NCBI RefSeq assembly: GCF_004123675.1
Contig: NZ_CP035417.1
Coordinates: forward strand, 611,501 to 675,500
DNA: 64,000 nt
Direction: 5' to 3'
Source: Leisingera sp. NJS204
GTDB taxonomy: Bacteria; Pseudomonadota; Alphaproteobacteria; Rhodobacterales; Rhodobacteraceae
The notes below the pieces were generated by a model. It had not been told where the DNA came from. It ran no database searches and saw only the letters and a list, made by a program, of their open reading frames with translations. Of this stretch, positions 16,515 through 23,818 are shown piece by piece. The first letter of the stretch is position 1. Each line of letters opens with the position of its first letter. The position numbers and the translations under genes are program-made.

Positions 16515-16640
16515 GACCTGCGGTCGCGCCTCCCGCCAATAGCCGCGCAGCAGATCCAGCAATCCCGGTGACAGCATGGCCTGGCAATCTTTGCCCCCCT
16601 TGCCTTGGCCGGCATGGATCAGCAACCGGTCGATATTGGG
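16515..16640 (-). pseudogene. Tyrosine recombinase catalytic-core fragment
   Basis: The minus strand reads NIDRLLIHAGQGKGGKDCQ, then AMLSPGLLDLLRGYWREARP. This is the beta-hairpin and helix region of phage-type integrases of the kind found beside IS91 transposases (family form: EQGKGGKDR...MLSP.LL..LR.YW). The fragment runs without a stop into transposase sequence, showing an in-frame deletion fusion near 16514. Confidence 0.65.
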
Positions 16641-16692
16641 CTTGTTGGTTGAATCCGCTGCGCTGCGAATGAACGGCGGCTCTGATGAATTC

Positions 16693-16745
16693 GCCCGGGC
16701 AAAAAGCGTGTGGACCTCATCCATCGGAACGCTTTTTGCCCGGGC
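16693..16745. repeat. 16-base perfect inverted repeat inside the element remnant
   Basis: GCCCGGGCAAAAAGCG (16693-16708) and CGCTTTTTGCCCGGGC (16730-16745) are exact inverted copies with 21 bases between them. The repeat interrupts the recombinase remnant, so it may be part of a second small insertion. Confidence 0.8.
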
Positions 16746-16812
16746 TCGCATGGTGTGATGTGTTGACTGAAACAACACGGTAGATATCTGTCATGTGCAA
16801 CTGGTAGGCACG

Positions 16813-16956
16813 CTAATCCTCGGGCGTGGCAGAGCCCGGTGATCGCTGTAGAAACTTCGCGAAATCCTTGGCCGCCCGGATATGCGGCTTCTGCGCCTTA
16901 TCGCCCATCCCCCGGATGCGCTTGTCTTCCTTCATCCGCGCATGCAGCGGGGTCAT
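16813..16956 (-). pseudogene. Tyrosine recombinase N-terminal fragment
   Basis: A 47-codon frame on the minus strand reads MTPLHARMKEDKRIRGMGDK, then IRAAKDFAKFLQRSPGSATP and a TAG. This is the SAM-like core-binding N terminus of integrases that accompany IS91 transposases (family form: MTPLRQRM.EDM..R.L...T...Y...V..FA.....SP). CAGAGGAGAAG precedes the ATG, so the translation signal survives. The remaining recombinase begins only at about 16640. Confidence 0.65.
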
Positions 16957-17121
16957 CTTCTCCTCTGTTATGGGAACCTCCCGTCAATTGACTGAGAAAG
17001 CCCCAATCGTCAGACAGGTCTGTAAGATCGCAAAATGCGTGGCCTCCCAGGATGGTTTTTTACACCAGCCACTAACGCCATTGCCGCGAAGCGGCTTTGT
17101 CCTTGGTTTCGGAGCGGCCCC

Positions 17122-17724
17122 TTACCACAGCCTGCCTTTCGCATATTCCTCATAACCAGCGTCATAGGTTTCGGCTTCGAACCCGGCCTCCTGCTCCTTC
17201 AGGAACTGGCCCGCGGTGGGTAGTTCCGGGCGTTCACGGTCCTGATCCCACAGGCGGGACCGCATAACCGCCTTGGCGCATTGAAAATACAGCTCGTCTA
17301 TGGTGATCACGGCCACCGTGGCCGGGCGCCGTCCCTTGCGTTCAAAGGTGGTGCGGGCGGTTTCGTCGGCGGTCAGGTATGCGGTTCCGTTCACCCGAAC
17401 CACATTGTTTTCGCCCGGAACCATGAACATCAGGCTGACACGGCTGTCGCGCACGATGTTGCGCAGCGAGTCGAGCCGGTTGTTGCCGCGCCAGTCCGGC
17501 AGCCACAGGGTGCAGGCGTCCGCGATATGCACCACCGGGCCATCATCGCCGCGCGGGCTGGCGTCGGTGCCCTCAGGGCCGATGGTGGACAGCACCAGGA
17601 ACCAGGAGGCCTCGATCCAGCGCTGGTACAGCGGTGTAAGACGGGTGGCGACTTTGCTCAGCGACCGCGGTACCGGGGTGCCGTAAATGTGTTCAAGTGT
17701 TTCGATGCCGGTGATTTTCTGCAT
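17122..17724 (-). CDS. PPOX-class (pyridoxamine 5'-phosphate oxidase-like) flavin-binding protein
   Basis: A 200-residue split-barrel protein of the PNPOx-like family, in the MSMEG_1061-type subgroup. Segments include ASWFLVLSTIGPEGTDASPR, LWLPDWRGNNRLDSLRNIV, SLMFMVPGENNVVRVNGTAY and DELYFQCAKAVMRSRLW. Members bind FMN or F420 and reduce or bind small molecules; the substrate is unknown. MQKITGIETLEHIYG follows GGAGGCC, so the longer upstream start is rejected. A 24-base palindrome lies 57 bases upstream of the start. Confidence 0.85.
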   Translation of the reverse strand: MQKITGIETLEHIYGTPVPRSLSKVATRLTPLYQRWIEASWFLVLSTIGPEGTDASPRGDDGPVVHIADACTLWLPDWRGNNRLDSLRNIVRDSRVSLMFMVPGENNVVRVNGTAYLTADETARTTFERKGRRPATVAVITIDELYFQCAKAVMRSRLWDQDRERPELPTAGQFLKEQEAGFEAETYDAGYEEYAKGRLW

Positions 17725-18225
17725 GCTCTGGCCTCCTTTTGGCGGCAATGTAGCTTACCCTTTTGCGTATTTGGGCCAGTTTTTTTGCTCAATTGAGCAA
17801 AAAAGAAGATATTCGGCGGCGGTGCTGGCCCCCGCCTGATGCGGTGCAGTTGCTGCCGCATGGGGGGTGTCGTTTCCGCGCCGCTATGAGGATGGTTGGT
17901 GCAGGCGGCACTAGCTGGGCGGTGTCCGTGATCTCTGGTCTGATCGTGCCTGCAGTCAAGCTGCATGAAACCCGAATAGTAGGAGGGGTGCAGCTGCAAT
18001 TGTTGTGTATCGATCCGGCGGAAACCGTCCCCGGCGCGATGACGGTTTGCCGTGCGGCGGAAGGTTTAGGGCAGAAACCGCCAGTTGCATCTATACAGCT
18101 TTTGCGGGATACGGGCGCGAGCGGCCTTTCCTGTGTGTGCACTGGTGCAAGTCATCCGCATACTGCTTTTTCCAGGTTGGGATCCGGACCAAGGCCGCCG
18201 AGCACGAAATCCGAGGAGTTACATC
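17725..18225. other. 500-base gap between divergent genes
   Basis: Open frames exist on both strands but have no ribosome sites, family motifs or consistent codon bias. The only structured element is the palindrome at 17781-17804. The start of the lipoprotein gene at 18226 defines the right edge. Confidence 0.5.
17781..17804. promoter_or_regulatory. 24-base perfect palindrome, candidate operator
   Basis: TTTTTTGCTCAA and its exact reverse complement TTGAGCAAAAAA are joined without a spacer. It is A/T-rich in a GC-rich setting and lies 57 bases upstream of the PPOX start. It suits a dimeric repressor site better than a terminator, because no gene ends here. Confidence 0.5.
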
Positions 18226-18609
18226 GTGAAAAAGATCGTCCTTTTGTTGCCCTTGCTGGCCCTGGCTGCATGCGGTGACGAATTCAGCTACCCTTCGCAG
18301 CTGGAAAAGCAGTCGCAGACGGCAGCGCAGGCCGCAGCCACCCCGGTTGACCAGATCACCCTTGAGCGCGGCGCAAGCATCAATGGCGGCAACTTCCAGG
18401 TGCTGGGTCCGGTGAAGACGTCCGTGGGCAAGCCGACTGCCTTTCACCCGGCGCCGACTGTTGCGGACGCAGAGAAAAAACTGCGTATTGAGGCAGCAAA
18501 GCTCGGGGCGGATGCGGTCATTAATGCAGAGGTCGGCAACGTCGGCGTCTGCCCGCTCAGCTGGGGCTGCCGGGCTGCCAGCGGCACCGCGGTCAAGCTG
18601 AGCTACTGA
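18226..18609 (+). CDS. Lipoprotein with YbjQ-like domain
   Basis: A 127-residue protein starting at GTG (GAGGAG 8 bases upstream). The signal peptide ends in the lipobox LALAAC, with lipidation predicted at Cys17, followed by GDEF, which favours inner-membrane retention in many bacteria. The C-terminal part, KKLRIEAAKLGADAVINAEV...ASGTAVKLSY, resembles the end of YbjQ/UPF0145 proteins, putative heavy-metal-binding folds. The middle QITLERGASINGGNFQVLG is consistent. The exact role is unknown. A terminator follows the gene. Confidence 0.75.
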   Translation: MKKIVLLLPLLALAACGDEFSYPSQLEKQSQTAAQAAATPVDQITLERGASINGGNFQVLGPVKTSVGKPTAFHPAPTVADAEKKLRIEAAKLGADAVINAEVGNVGVCPLSWGCRAASGTAVKLSY

Positions 18610-18659
18610 CGCTCAAGGCGGCGGCATCCGGGTGATGCCGCGCTGGCTTGGAAATTGGG

Positions 18660-18689
18660 AAACCGCTGCTTAGAAGGGCAGCGGTTTTC
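18660..18689 (+). terminator. Terminator after lipoprotein gene
   Basis: AAACCGCTGC (18660-18669) pairs with GCAGCGGTTT (18678-18687), followed by TTCC. Confidence 0.75.
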
Positions 18690-18764
18690 CGTATTGAATT
18701 CCATAATCGCACTGCGGGCGGCATTATGGCAGGTTGCGCCGGAATTGAGGTGAGTGAGGCAGCC

Positions 18765-19937
18765 ATGAAGTTCATCCGCGATGTGATTGCGCAGTTGGAA
18801 ACCCCGCGCGAGGCGCGGCCCTTGGGCAGCGGCTGGCTGTCGGGAACCATGGCGCTGCTGGCGGCGCTCACCGGGCTGCTGCTGGTGCTGCTGCGCTGGT
18901 ACCCCGAGACGTTCTCGTATCCGCAGCTCGGCTTTATCCATTCCAGCGGCTATGTCACCGCCTTTCTGCGCTTTGTGCTGCTGGCGGGTTACGCGCTGTC
19001 GCTGCTGAGCCTGATCCTGAGCCGCCAGAAGGCGCTGGGCTGGGCGGCTCTGGGCTTGTCAGTTGTGGCTTCTTTGATGGCGACGGCGCAGCCGCAGCAC
19101 GCAGGCGGCACTCCGCAGAGCCTGTACTTCGGGCTTGATTACTTCATCGTCAACGTTCTGCTGGTCGGCTTTCTGTTTGTGCCGCTGGAACGGTTCTTTG
19201 CAGCGCGGCGCGAGCAGACGGTTTTCCGCACCGAATGGCGCGAGGACATGTTCTATTATCTGGTCAGCTCAATGCTGGTGCAGGTGCTGACTTTCCTGAC
19301 ACTGGCGCCGGCGAACTATGTCAATGCAAACGCCGATCTGGAGGGCATCCGCGCCCATATCACCAATCTGCCGTTTGCGGTGCAGGTGCTGATCGTGATG
19401 GCGGCAACGGACTTTGTGCAGTACTGGGTGCACCGGGCATTCCATACATTTCCGGCGTTATGGCATTTCCATGCCATTCACCATTCGGCCAAGAAAATGG
19501 ACTGGCTGGCGGGTGCGCGGATGCATTTCATCGAAATCGCGGTGCTGCGCGGGCTGACGGCGGTGCCGATGTTCACGCTGGGCTTCAAACCGGAAGCGAT
19601 CCAGGCCTATCTGCTGATCATCTATTTCTATTCCAGCTTCATCCACGCCAATATCGGCTGGAAGCTGGGATTTCTGGAGCGGTTCCTGGTCACGCCGCGC
19701 TATCACCACTGGCATCACGGCAGCGAGCGGGCGGCGATCGACATCAACTATGCCTCGCATTTTCCACTCTATGACTGGCTGTTCGGCACCCATTACTTGC
19801 CAGAGGAAGCCTGGCCATCAAAATACGGCGTGGCGGGAGACACGGTGCCGAACGGCTACTGGCGGCAGTTCCTGTACCCGTTCAACCGGAAGCGCTGGAA
19901 GAGGAAGGTCGAGGAGGACCGGCATGGGCTGGGTTGA
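18765..19937 (+). CDS. Sterol desaturase / fatty-acid hydroxylase family protein
   Basis: A 390-residue membrane di-iron oxygenase. The three histidine clusters are HRAFH (residues 223-227), HAIHH (236-240) and HHWHH (314-318), with HFIEIAVLRGL between them. Hydrophobic segments precede the catalytic part: about 30-45, 65-85, 90-110 and 125-145. It probably hydroxylates or desaturates a lipid at the inner membrane; bacterial members act on hopanoids, ornithine lipids or carotenoids. The start at 18765 has GAGG upstream; a longer in-frame ATG lies at 18726. Confidence 0.88.
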   Translation: MKFIRDVIAQLETPREARPLGSGWLSGTMALLAALTGLLLVLLRWYPETFSYPQLGFIHSSGYVTAFLRFVLLAGYALSLLSLILSRQKALGWAALGLSVVASLMATAQPQHAGGTPQSLYFGLDYFIVNVLLVGFLFVPLERFFAARREQTVFRTEWREDMFYYLVSSMLVQVLTFLTLAPANYVNANADLEGIRAHITNLPFAVQVLIVMAATDFVQYWVHRAFHTFPALWHFHAIHHSAKKMDWLAGARMHFIEIAVLRGLTAVPMFTLGFKPEAIQAYLLIIYFYSSFIHANIGWKLGFLERFLVTPRYHHWHHGSERAAIDINYASHFPLYDWLFGTHYLPEEAWPSKYGVAGDTVPNGYWRQFLYPFNRKRWKRKVEEDRHGLG

Positions 19938-20123
19938 GACCCGCAGGCTTTTGTTGTCATAGATATCTGGAGTCGGGTCAATTTTAGGTCGGCACGTGCA
20001 ATGTTCGTTTGTCAAATCCAGCTTCTGATCCAAGCTGGCAGCGGCCCGGTTTCCAAGTTGACAAGCGACCTGATCCCGATAGCTTGCGCGCGAAGAAACT
20101 ACTAACAAAATTGGACGAGACTT

Positions 20124-20384
20124 ATGAAAATCAAGGCAATATGCATGATGTTCGCGGTACTGGCTGCGGGGTGTCAAAACACTGTGCAAAGCTCTGCCAC
20201 TGTAACGTCCCAACCTGCTTCAGACAGCATAACCAAAGCGCAGATCGAAACCTGCTGGAAACAAGCTGGTATTAAGGGCGACCTGTACAAGTTCATGACA
20301 CCCGAAGAGGCTGCCGGAGTGCGTCCCGGTGGCGTTTTCACGGAACAGAAACATGCGAAGTTCACTGCTTGTTTGAAGGCCTGA
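20124..20384 (+). CDS. Small lipoprotein of unknown function
   Basis: An 86-residue protein with signal peptide MKIKAICMMFAVLAAGC; the lipobox LAAGC predicts lipidation at Cys17. The mature part, ITKAQIETCWKQAGIKGDLY and KHAKFTACLKA, carries two more cysteines that could form a disulfide. No family is recognised. The region looks less GC-rich than the neighbours, and the ribosome site (GGACGAG) is weak. It is convergent with the DUF1326 gene. Confidence 0.6.
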   Translation: MKIKAICMMFAVLAAGCQNTVQSSATVTSQPASDSITKAQIETCWKQAGIKGDLYKFMTPEEAAGVRPGGVFTEQKHAKFTACLKA

Positions 20385-20393
20385 TCTCCGGAT

Positions 20394-21029
20394 TCAGGCT
20401 GCAACCCCGTGCGGGCCGTGGCGGATGATGGCCCATTGGCCGTATGTATCCTCCAGGTCCAGCGGGATGGCGGCAGTGGATTTGCTTGAGCCGCTGCCCA
20501 CTTCGGCCAGGGTGAATTCAATCCCGCCGGGGATGTCGATGCGGACCCGGTGCTCGCCGCCGCCGTGCGGGGCCTGGATCGGGCGGCCGGTGGCGTGCAG
20601 CAGGCCCTCGACGTCCACTTTTGCGGTGCGGTTTTCGATGTCGGCCTCGTAGTCGATCCGTTGAACCAGCGTGTCATGCACGGTGTCGCACATGGCGCGG
20701 AACACCCACCAATGGGTGGCTTCCTCATCCGTTTCGCCGCCGAGCATCACGGTGGAAAGCGCCTCGCGCTGGGCGTCGCTGGCCCGGTCGTCGACAATCA
20801 GCTGCAATGCGCCCTTGCCCTCGAAGATCGGACCTGGCCATGCGTAAAGAACGGCGGCGCGGGTGCCGGCAAGGTCGGTGTCGCCGAAGTGGCCTTTGTC
20901 GATATGGATCACCTCAAACCCGGTGCAATTGCCATGGGTGGGCAGATCCTCGAACTGGCAGGGGCAGCCGTAGTTGCAGTTGCAGTTCCCGAAGCTGCGG
21001 CCCTCGATATACCAATCCACATGCGCCAT
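20394..21029 (-). CDS. DUF1326 family protein
   Basis: A 211-residue protein with the defining N-terminal cluster GNCNCNYGCPCQFEDLPTHG (C16, C18, C22, C24). VIHIDKGHFGDTDLAGTRAA, ALQLIVDDRASDAQREALST and GGIEFTLAEVGSG follow. DUF1326 proteins are often found beside DUF2182 metal-binding membrane proteins, absent here. The Cys cluster suggests metal binding; no activity is established that I know. The start MAHVDWYIEGRSFG follows GGAGACAG on the minus strand. It is divergent from pheS. Confidence 0.88.
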   Translation of the reverse strand: MAHVDWYIEGRSFGNCNCNYGCPCQFEDLPTHGNCTGFEVIHIDKGHFGDTDLAGTRAAVLYAWPGPIFEGKGALQLIVDDRASDAQREALSTVMLGGETDEEATHWWVFRAMCDTVHDTLVQRIDYEADIENRTAKVDVEGLLHATGRPIQAPHGGGEHRVRIDIPGGIEFTLAEVGSGSSKSTAAIPLDLEDTYGQWAIIRHGPHGVAA

Positions 21030-21199
21030 GACTGTCTCCTCCGGTTCTGTTGAATGAGATGCGGGGAGTCTATCATAATTAGGGCGTGATTGCAGGGCGG
21101 GCTTGCTGTCCGGCCATATCCGCCCGGCTTCCGTCCCCGCCCTCTTGCTTTCGCCGGCCCTTGTGGTAGCAGGGCACAAGCAGAATTCGAGGGGCCGTG

Positions 21200-22273
21200 A
21201 TGGACGATCTTAAAGCCAAATATCTGGGTCAGATTGCCGATGCCGCGGATGAATCCGCGCTGGAAGCGATCCGCCTTGCCGCCGTGGGCAAAAAGGGCGA
21301 AGTGGCGCTGAAGATGCGCGAGCTGGGCAAGATGACCCCGGAAGAGCGCCAGGTCGCAGGCCCGGCGCTGAACGCGCTGAAGGATGAGATCAACTCGGCC
21401 CTGGCGGCCAAGAAGGCGGGCCTGGAAGATGCCGCCCTGGATGAGCGTCTGCGCACCGAATGGCTGGACGTGACCTTGCCGACCCGCGCCCGCCGCGTGG
21501 GCAGCCTGCACCCGATCAGCCAAGTGCAGGAAGAGATCACCGCGATCTTTGCGGAACTCGGCTTTTCGGTTGCCGAAGGGCCGCGGATCGACACCGACTG
21601 GTACAACTTCGATGCGCTGAACATCCCCGGCCACCACCCGGCGCGGGCGGAGATGGACACGTTTTACATGCATCGTGCCGAGGGCGACGACCGCCCGCCG
21701 CATGTGCTGCGTACCCATACCAGCCCCGTGCAGATCCGTTCGATGGAGAAGATGGGCGCGCCGTTGCGCATCATCTGCCCGGGCGGCGTTTACCGCGCCG
21801 ACTATGACCAGACCCACACGCCGATGTTCCACCAGGTCGAAGGCCTGGCGCTGGACAAGGACATCTCGATGGCGAACCTCAAGTGGGTGCTGGAGGAATT
21901 TGTCAAATCCTTCTTTGAGGTGGATGATGTCGAGCTGCGCTTCCGCGCCTCGCATTTTCCCTTCACCGAGCCGTCGGCCGAGGTCGACATCCGCTGCTCC
22001 TGGGATAACGGTCAGCTGAAGATCGGCGAAGGCGACGACTGGATGGAGATCCTCGGCTCCGGCATGGTGCACCCATCGGTGATCGCGGCCGGCGGCATCG
22101 ATCCGGAGATCTATCAGGGTTTTGCCTTTGGCATCGGCATCGACCGTCTGGCGATGCTGAAATACGGCATCCCGGACCTGCGCGCCTTCTTCGACAGCGA
22201 CCTGCGCTGGCTGCGCCACTATGGCTTCCAGAGCCTGGACATGCCGGCGCTGCATGGCGGTTTGTCGCGGTAA
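21200..22273 (+). CDS. pheS: Phenylalanine--tRNA ligase alpha subunit
   Basis: A 357-residue catalytic subunit of the alpha2-beta2 enzyme that charges tRNA-Phe. The N-terminal coiled coil is about residues 1-85. The class II core follows, with [50 protein letters not shown] (motif 2 region) and the motif 3 region [18 protein letters not shown]. The length is typical. The stop codon is directly followed by the ATG of a small gene instead of pheT, which begins only at 23819. Confidence 0.97.
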   Translation: MDDLKAKYLGQIADAADESALEAIRLAAVGKKGEVALKMRELGKMTPEERQVAGPALNALKDEINSALAAKKAGLEDAALDERLRTEWLDVTLPTRARRVGSLHPISQVQEEITAIFAELGFSVAEGPRIDTDWYNFDALNIPGHHPARAEMDTFYMHRAEGDDRPPHVLRTHTSPVQIRSMEKMGAPLRIICPGGVYRADYDQTHTPMFHQVEGLALDKDISMANLKWVLEEFVKSFFEVDDVELRFRASHFPFTEPSAEVDIRCSWDNGQLKIGEGDDWMEILGSGMVHPSVIAAGGIDPEIYQGFAFGIGIDRLAMLKYGIPDLRAFFDSDLRWLRHYGFQSLDMPALHGGLSR

Positions 22274-22570
22274 ATGCCGTTCTTAGGTTTCTCCGTGTCT
22301 GGCTGTATGGAATGGCTCAAGGATTGTTCAAACAGGCTGAAGCTTTGGCATGCAGTTGGTCTGTTCCTGTCAGGTTTCTTTGGCTGGGTACTCTTGATCG
22401 AGTACGCACCTGATTGGGTGCGTGTGGCCTACTCATATGCTGTGATGCTTCCGTTACAGGTTTTCCTACTTCTTGCGATGTGGGGTTGGATCAAACGCAG
22501 AAAGTCGGAAGGCCAGAGACGCAACCTCCTTTGGGACACCAAAGCGAAGCTCAAGGACTTGAGGCGCTAG
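22274..22570 (+). CDS. Small membrane protein inserted after pheS
   Basis: A 98-residue protein whose ATG abuts the pheS stop (TAAATG), so translation would be coupled. Two hydrophobic segments are visible (HAVGLFLSGFFGWVLLIEYA and YAVMLPLQVFLLLAMWGWIK), followed by a basic tail (RRKSEGQRRNLLWDTKAKLK). MEWLKDCSNRLKLWH at 22307 is a possible internal start. No family is recognised. Its base composition looks less GC-rich than pheS, suggesting recent acquisition between pheS and pheT. Confidence 0.6.
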   Translation: MPFLGFSVSGCMEWLKDCSNRLKLWHAVGLFLSGFFGWVLLIEYAPDWVRVAYSYAVMLPLQVFLLLAMWGWIKRRKSEGQRRNLLWDTKAKLKDLRR

Positions 22571-22599
22571 TCAGTTAGTGTTCGGTGAGGCGCAGCCCC

Positions 22600-22632
22600 G
22601 CATCGCGCCCACCTTCGGGTCTGGCGCGATGC
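22600..22632. terminator. Hairpin after the small pheS-linked gene
   Basis: GCATCGCGCC (22600-22609) pairs perfectly with GGCGCGATGC (22623-22632). No T tract follows, so it may be a processing or stability hairpin, or part of the adjacent repeat. Confidence 0.5.
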
Positions 22633-22715
22633 TTCGTGTACCATGGAAATGATAGCGCCAAGAGACTGTGGGGTTCGAACACAGGCCTAAGGCGCGGAAT
22701 CAAGGCCGAGAGGCC

Positions 22716-22857
22716 GCCGCGCCATCGCCTGACCGCCCGCACGGGCAGGCGATTTGGGGCCGCCGGCGCTACAACTGGAGTTCGCACGGACCTGACCGGC
22801 ATAAACTGCCAAACACCAGTGTTGGATCGCCTCCCCGCGGTCAGGCGATGGCGCGGC
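22716..22857. repeat. Long hairpin with 21-base perfect inverted ends
   Basis: GCCGCGCCATCGCCTGACCG(C) at 22716-22736 and its exact reverse complement at 22837-22857 flank 100 bases. The core GGTCAGGCGATG recurs at 50564-50575. It looks like a REP/MITE-type intergenic element between pheS and pheT. No coding function is visible. Confidence 0.75.
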
Positions 22858-22915
22858 TTGGCAACCCACAAACTTGTGACGTGACACTTGCCCCCCCTTG
22901 GCTAGGCTCAGCCAA

Positions 22916-23731
22916 ATGATCCGAAGTGCTCTTTCCTTCTCTGCCGTCCTCCTATGGGCCTCCGCCGCTGCCGCCATGGGGCCGTCGGAACCCTCTGACT
23001 GCCATGGCGGGACGCCTTGCCAGCTCGGGGACCGCTCCTATCACGTGATGGAGCCGGAGGGCTGGGACGGGGTCACGCCGCTGCCGGTGCTGCTGCATTT
23101 CCACGGCTGGGCGCGGACCGGGGTCAATGCGCAGCGCAGCGGCCGGATCGGCGCCTCAACCAAACGGCGCGGTGTGCTGCTTGTGACGCCGAACGGGCGG
23201 CGCAAGACCTGGGACTTCTGGTCGCCAAAGACCGGGGATGTCGGTTTCACAAACGAAGTGCTGCGGGACGTGGCCAAGCGCTATCCTGTTGATGCGGGGC
23301 GTATCTATGTCTCGGGTTATTCCTATGGTTCGGCGATGGCCTGGCGGTATGTTTGCGAGAGCGGCAATCATGTGGCCGCTTTGCTGGGAATTGCCGGGGC
23401 GTTTCCACCGGGGGAGACCTGCCCCGAGGCTCCGCGCGAGGTGCGCCATGTACACGGGGTAAGCGATACTGTGATGCCCTTTCCCGACGACGGTCCCGGC
23501 GGGCAGGCGGTGCCCATGGGGCTGTGGCGCGCCAGGTTGGACTGCGGCGCAGGGCAGGTGGCGGGCGACTGGCAGGTGGTGGATTTCCTGAAACTCAGCC
23601 GCACCGAATGGCGGAACTGTGCGGAGGGCCGGGTGGTGCTGGACATTCATCCGGGCGGCCATTTCATTCCGCATGGCTGGATCGGGCGGCAATTGGACGA
23701 GCTTTTGAACCTCACTCCCAGCTATCCTTGA
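22916..23731 (+). CDS. Secreted polyhydroxybutyrate-depolymerase/feruloyl-esterase-like hydrolase
   Basis: A 271-residue alpha/beta hydrolase with a signal peptide (MIRSALSFSAVLLWASAAAA). The fold is of the LpqC/PHB-depolymerase and CE1 esterase group: LPVLLHFHGWARTG (oxyanion strand), nucleophile elbow VSGYSYGSAMAW, acid region VHGVSDTVMPFPD and catalytic His in HPGGHFIPHGW. Cysteines such as SDCHGGTPCQLGD suit a periplasmic or exported location. The ATG at 22916 is taken. It lies on the same strand between pheS and pheT, unrelated to translation. Confidence 0.82.
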   Translation: MIRSALSFSAVLLWASAAAAMGPSEPSDCHGGTPCQLGDRSYHVMEPEGWDGVTPLPVLLHFHGWARTGVNAQRSGRIGASTKRRGVLLVTPNGRRKTWDFWSPKTGDVGFTNEVLRDVAKRYPVDAGRIYVSGYSYGSAMAWRYVCESGNHVAALLGIAGAFPPGETCPEAPREVRHVHGVSDTVMPFPDDGPGGQAVPMGLWRARLDCGAGQVAGDWQVVDFLKLSRTEWRNCAEGRVVLDIHPGGHFIPHGWIGRQLDELLNLTPSYP

Positions 23732-23818
23732 GGGCAGGGGCGCAGAACCCTTGAACCTTGGCGCATTCTTTGTCATTGCCTCTGGCAAACTGCATATCTG
23801 CCAAGGGGTCCCCGACCG

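Larger units (their letters stand above)
16055..16960 (-). mobile_element. Remnant of an IS91-type element with its companion tyrosine recombinase
   Basis: Three pieces lie in the order expected for an element encoding a tyrosine recombinase followed by an IS91-type HUH transposase: recombinase N terminus (16813-16956), recombinase catalytic-core fragment (about 16515-16640) and transposase (about 16055-16514). Internal deletions have fused the last two in one open frame. No element ends were recognised. A 16-base inverted repeat sits inside the disrupted recombinase. Confidence 0.75.

Noticed and set aside
16035-16778. Apparent intact 247-residue novel protein
   Set aside because: It is an accidental fusion of recombinase and transposase fragments, and its HUH motif is destroyed.
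17763-18278. Plus-strand open frame before the lipoprotein gene
   Set aside because: No ribosome site, no family similarity, and it overlaps the better-supported lipoprotein start at 18226.
22600-22632. Hairpin read as a possible tRNA-like or riboswitch fold
   Set aside because: Only a single 10-bp stem, with no cloverleaf or conserved riboswitch core.
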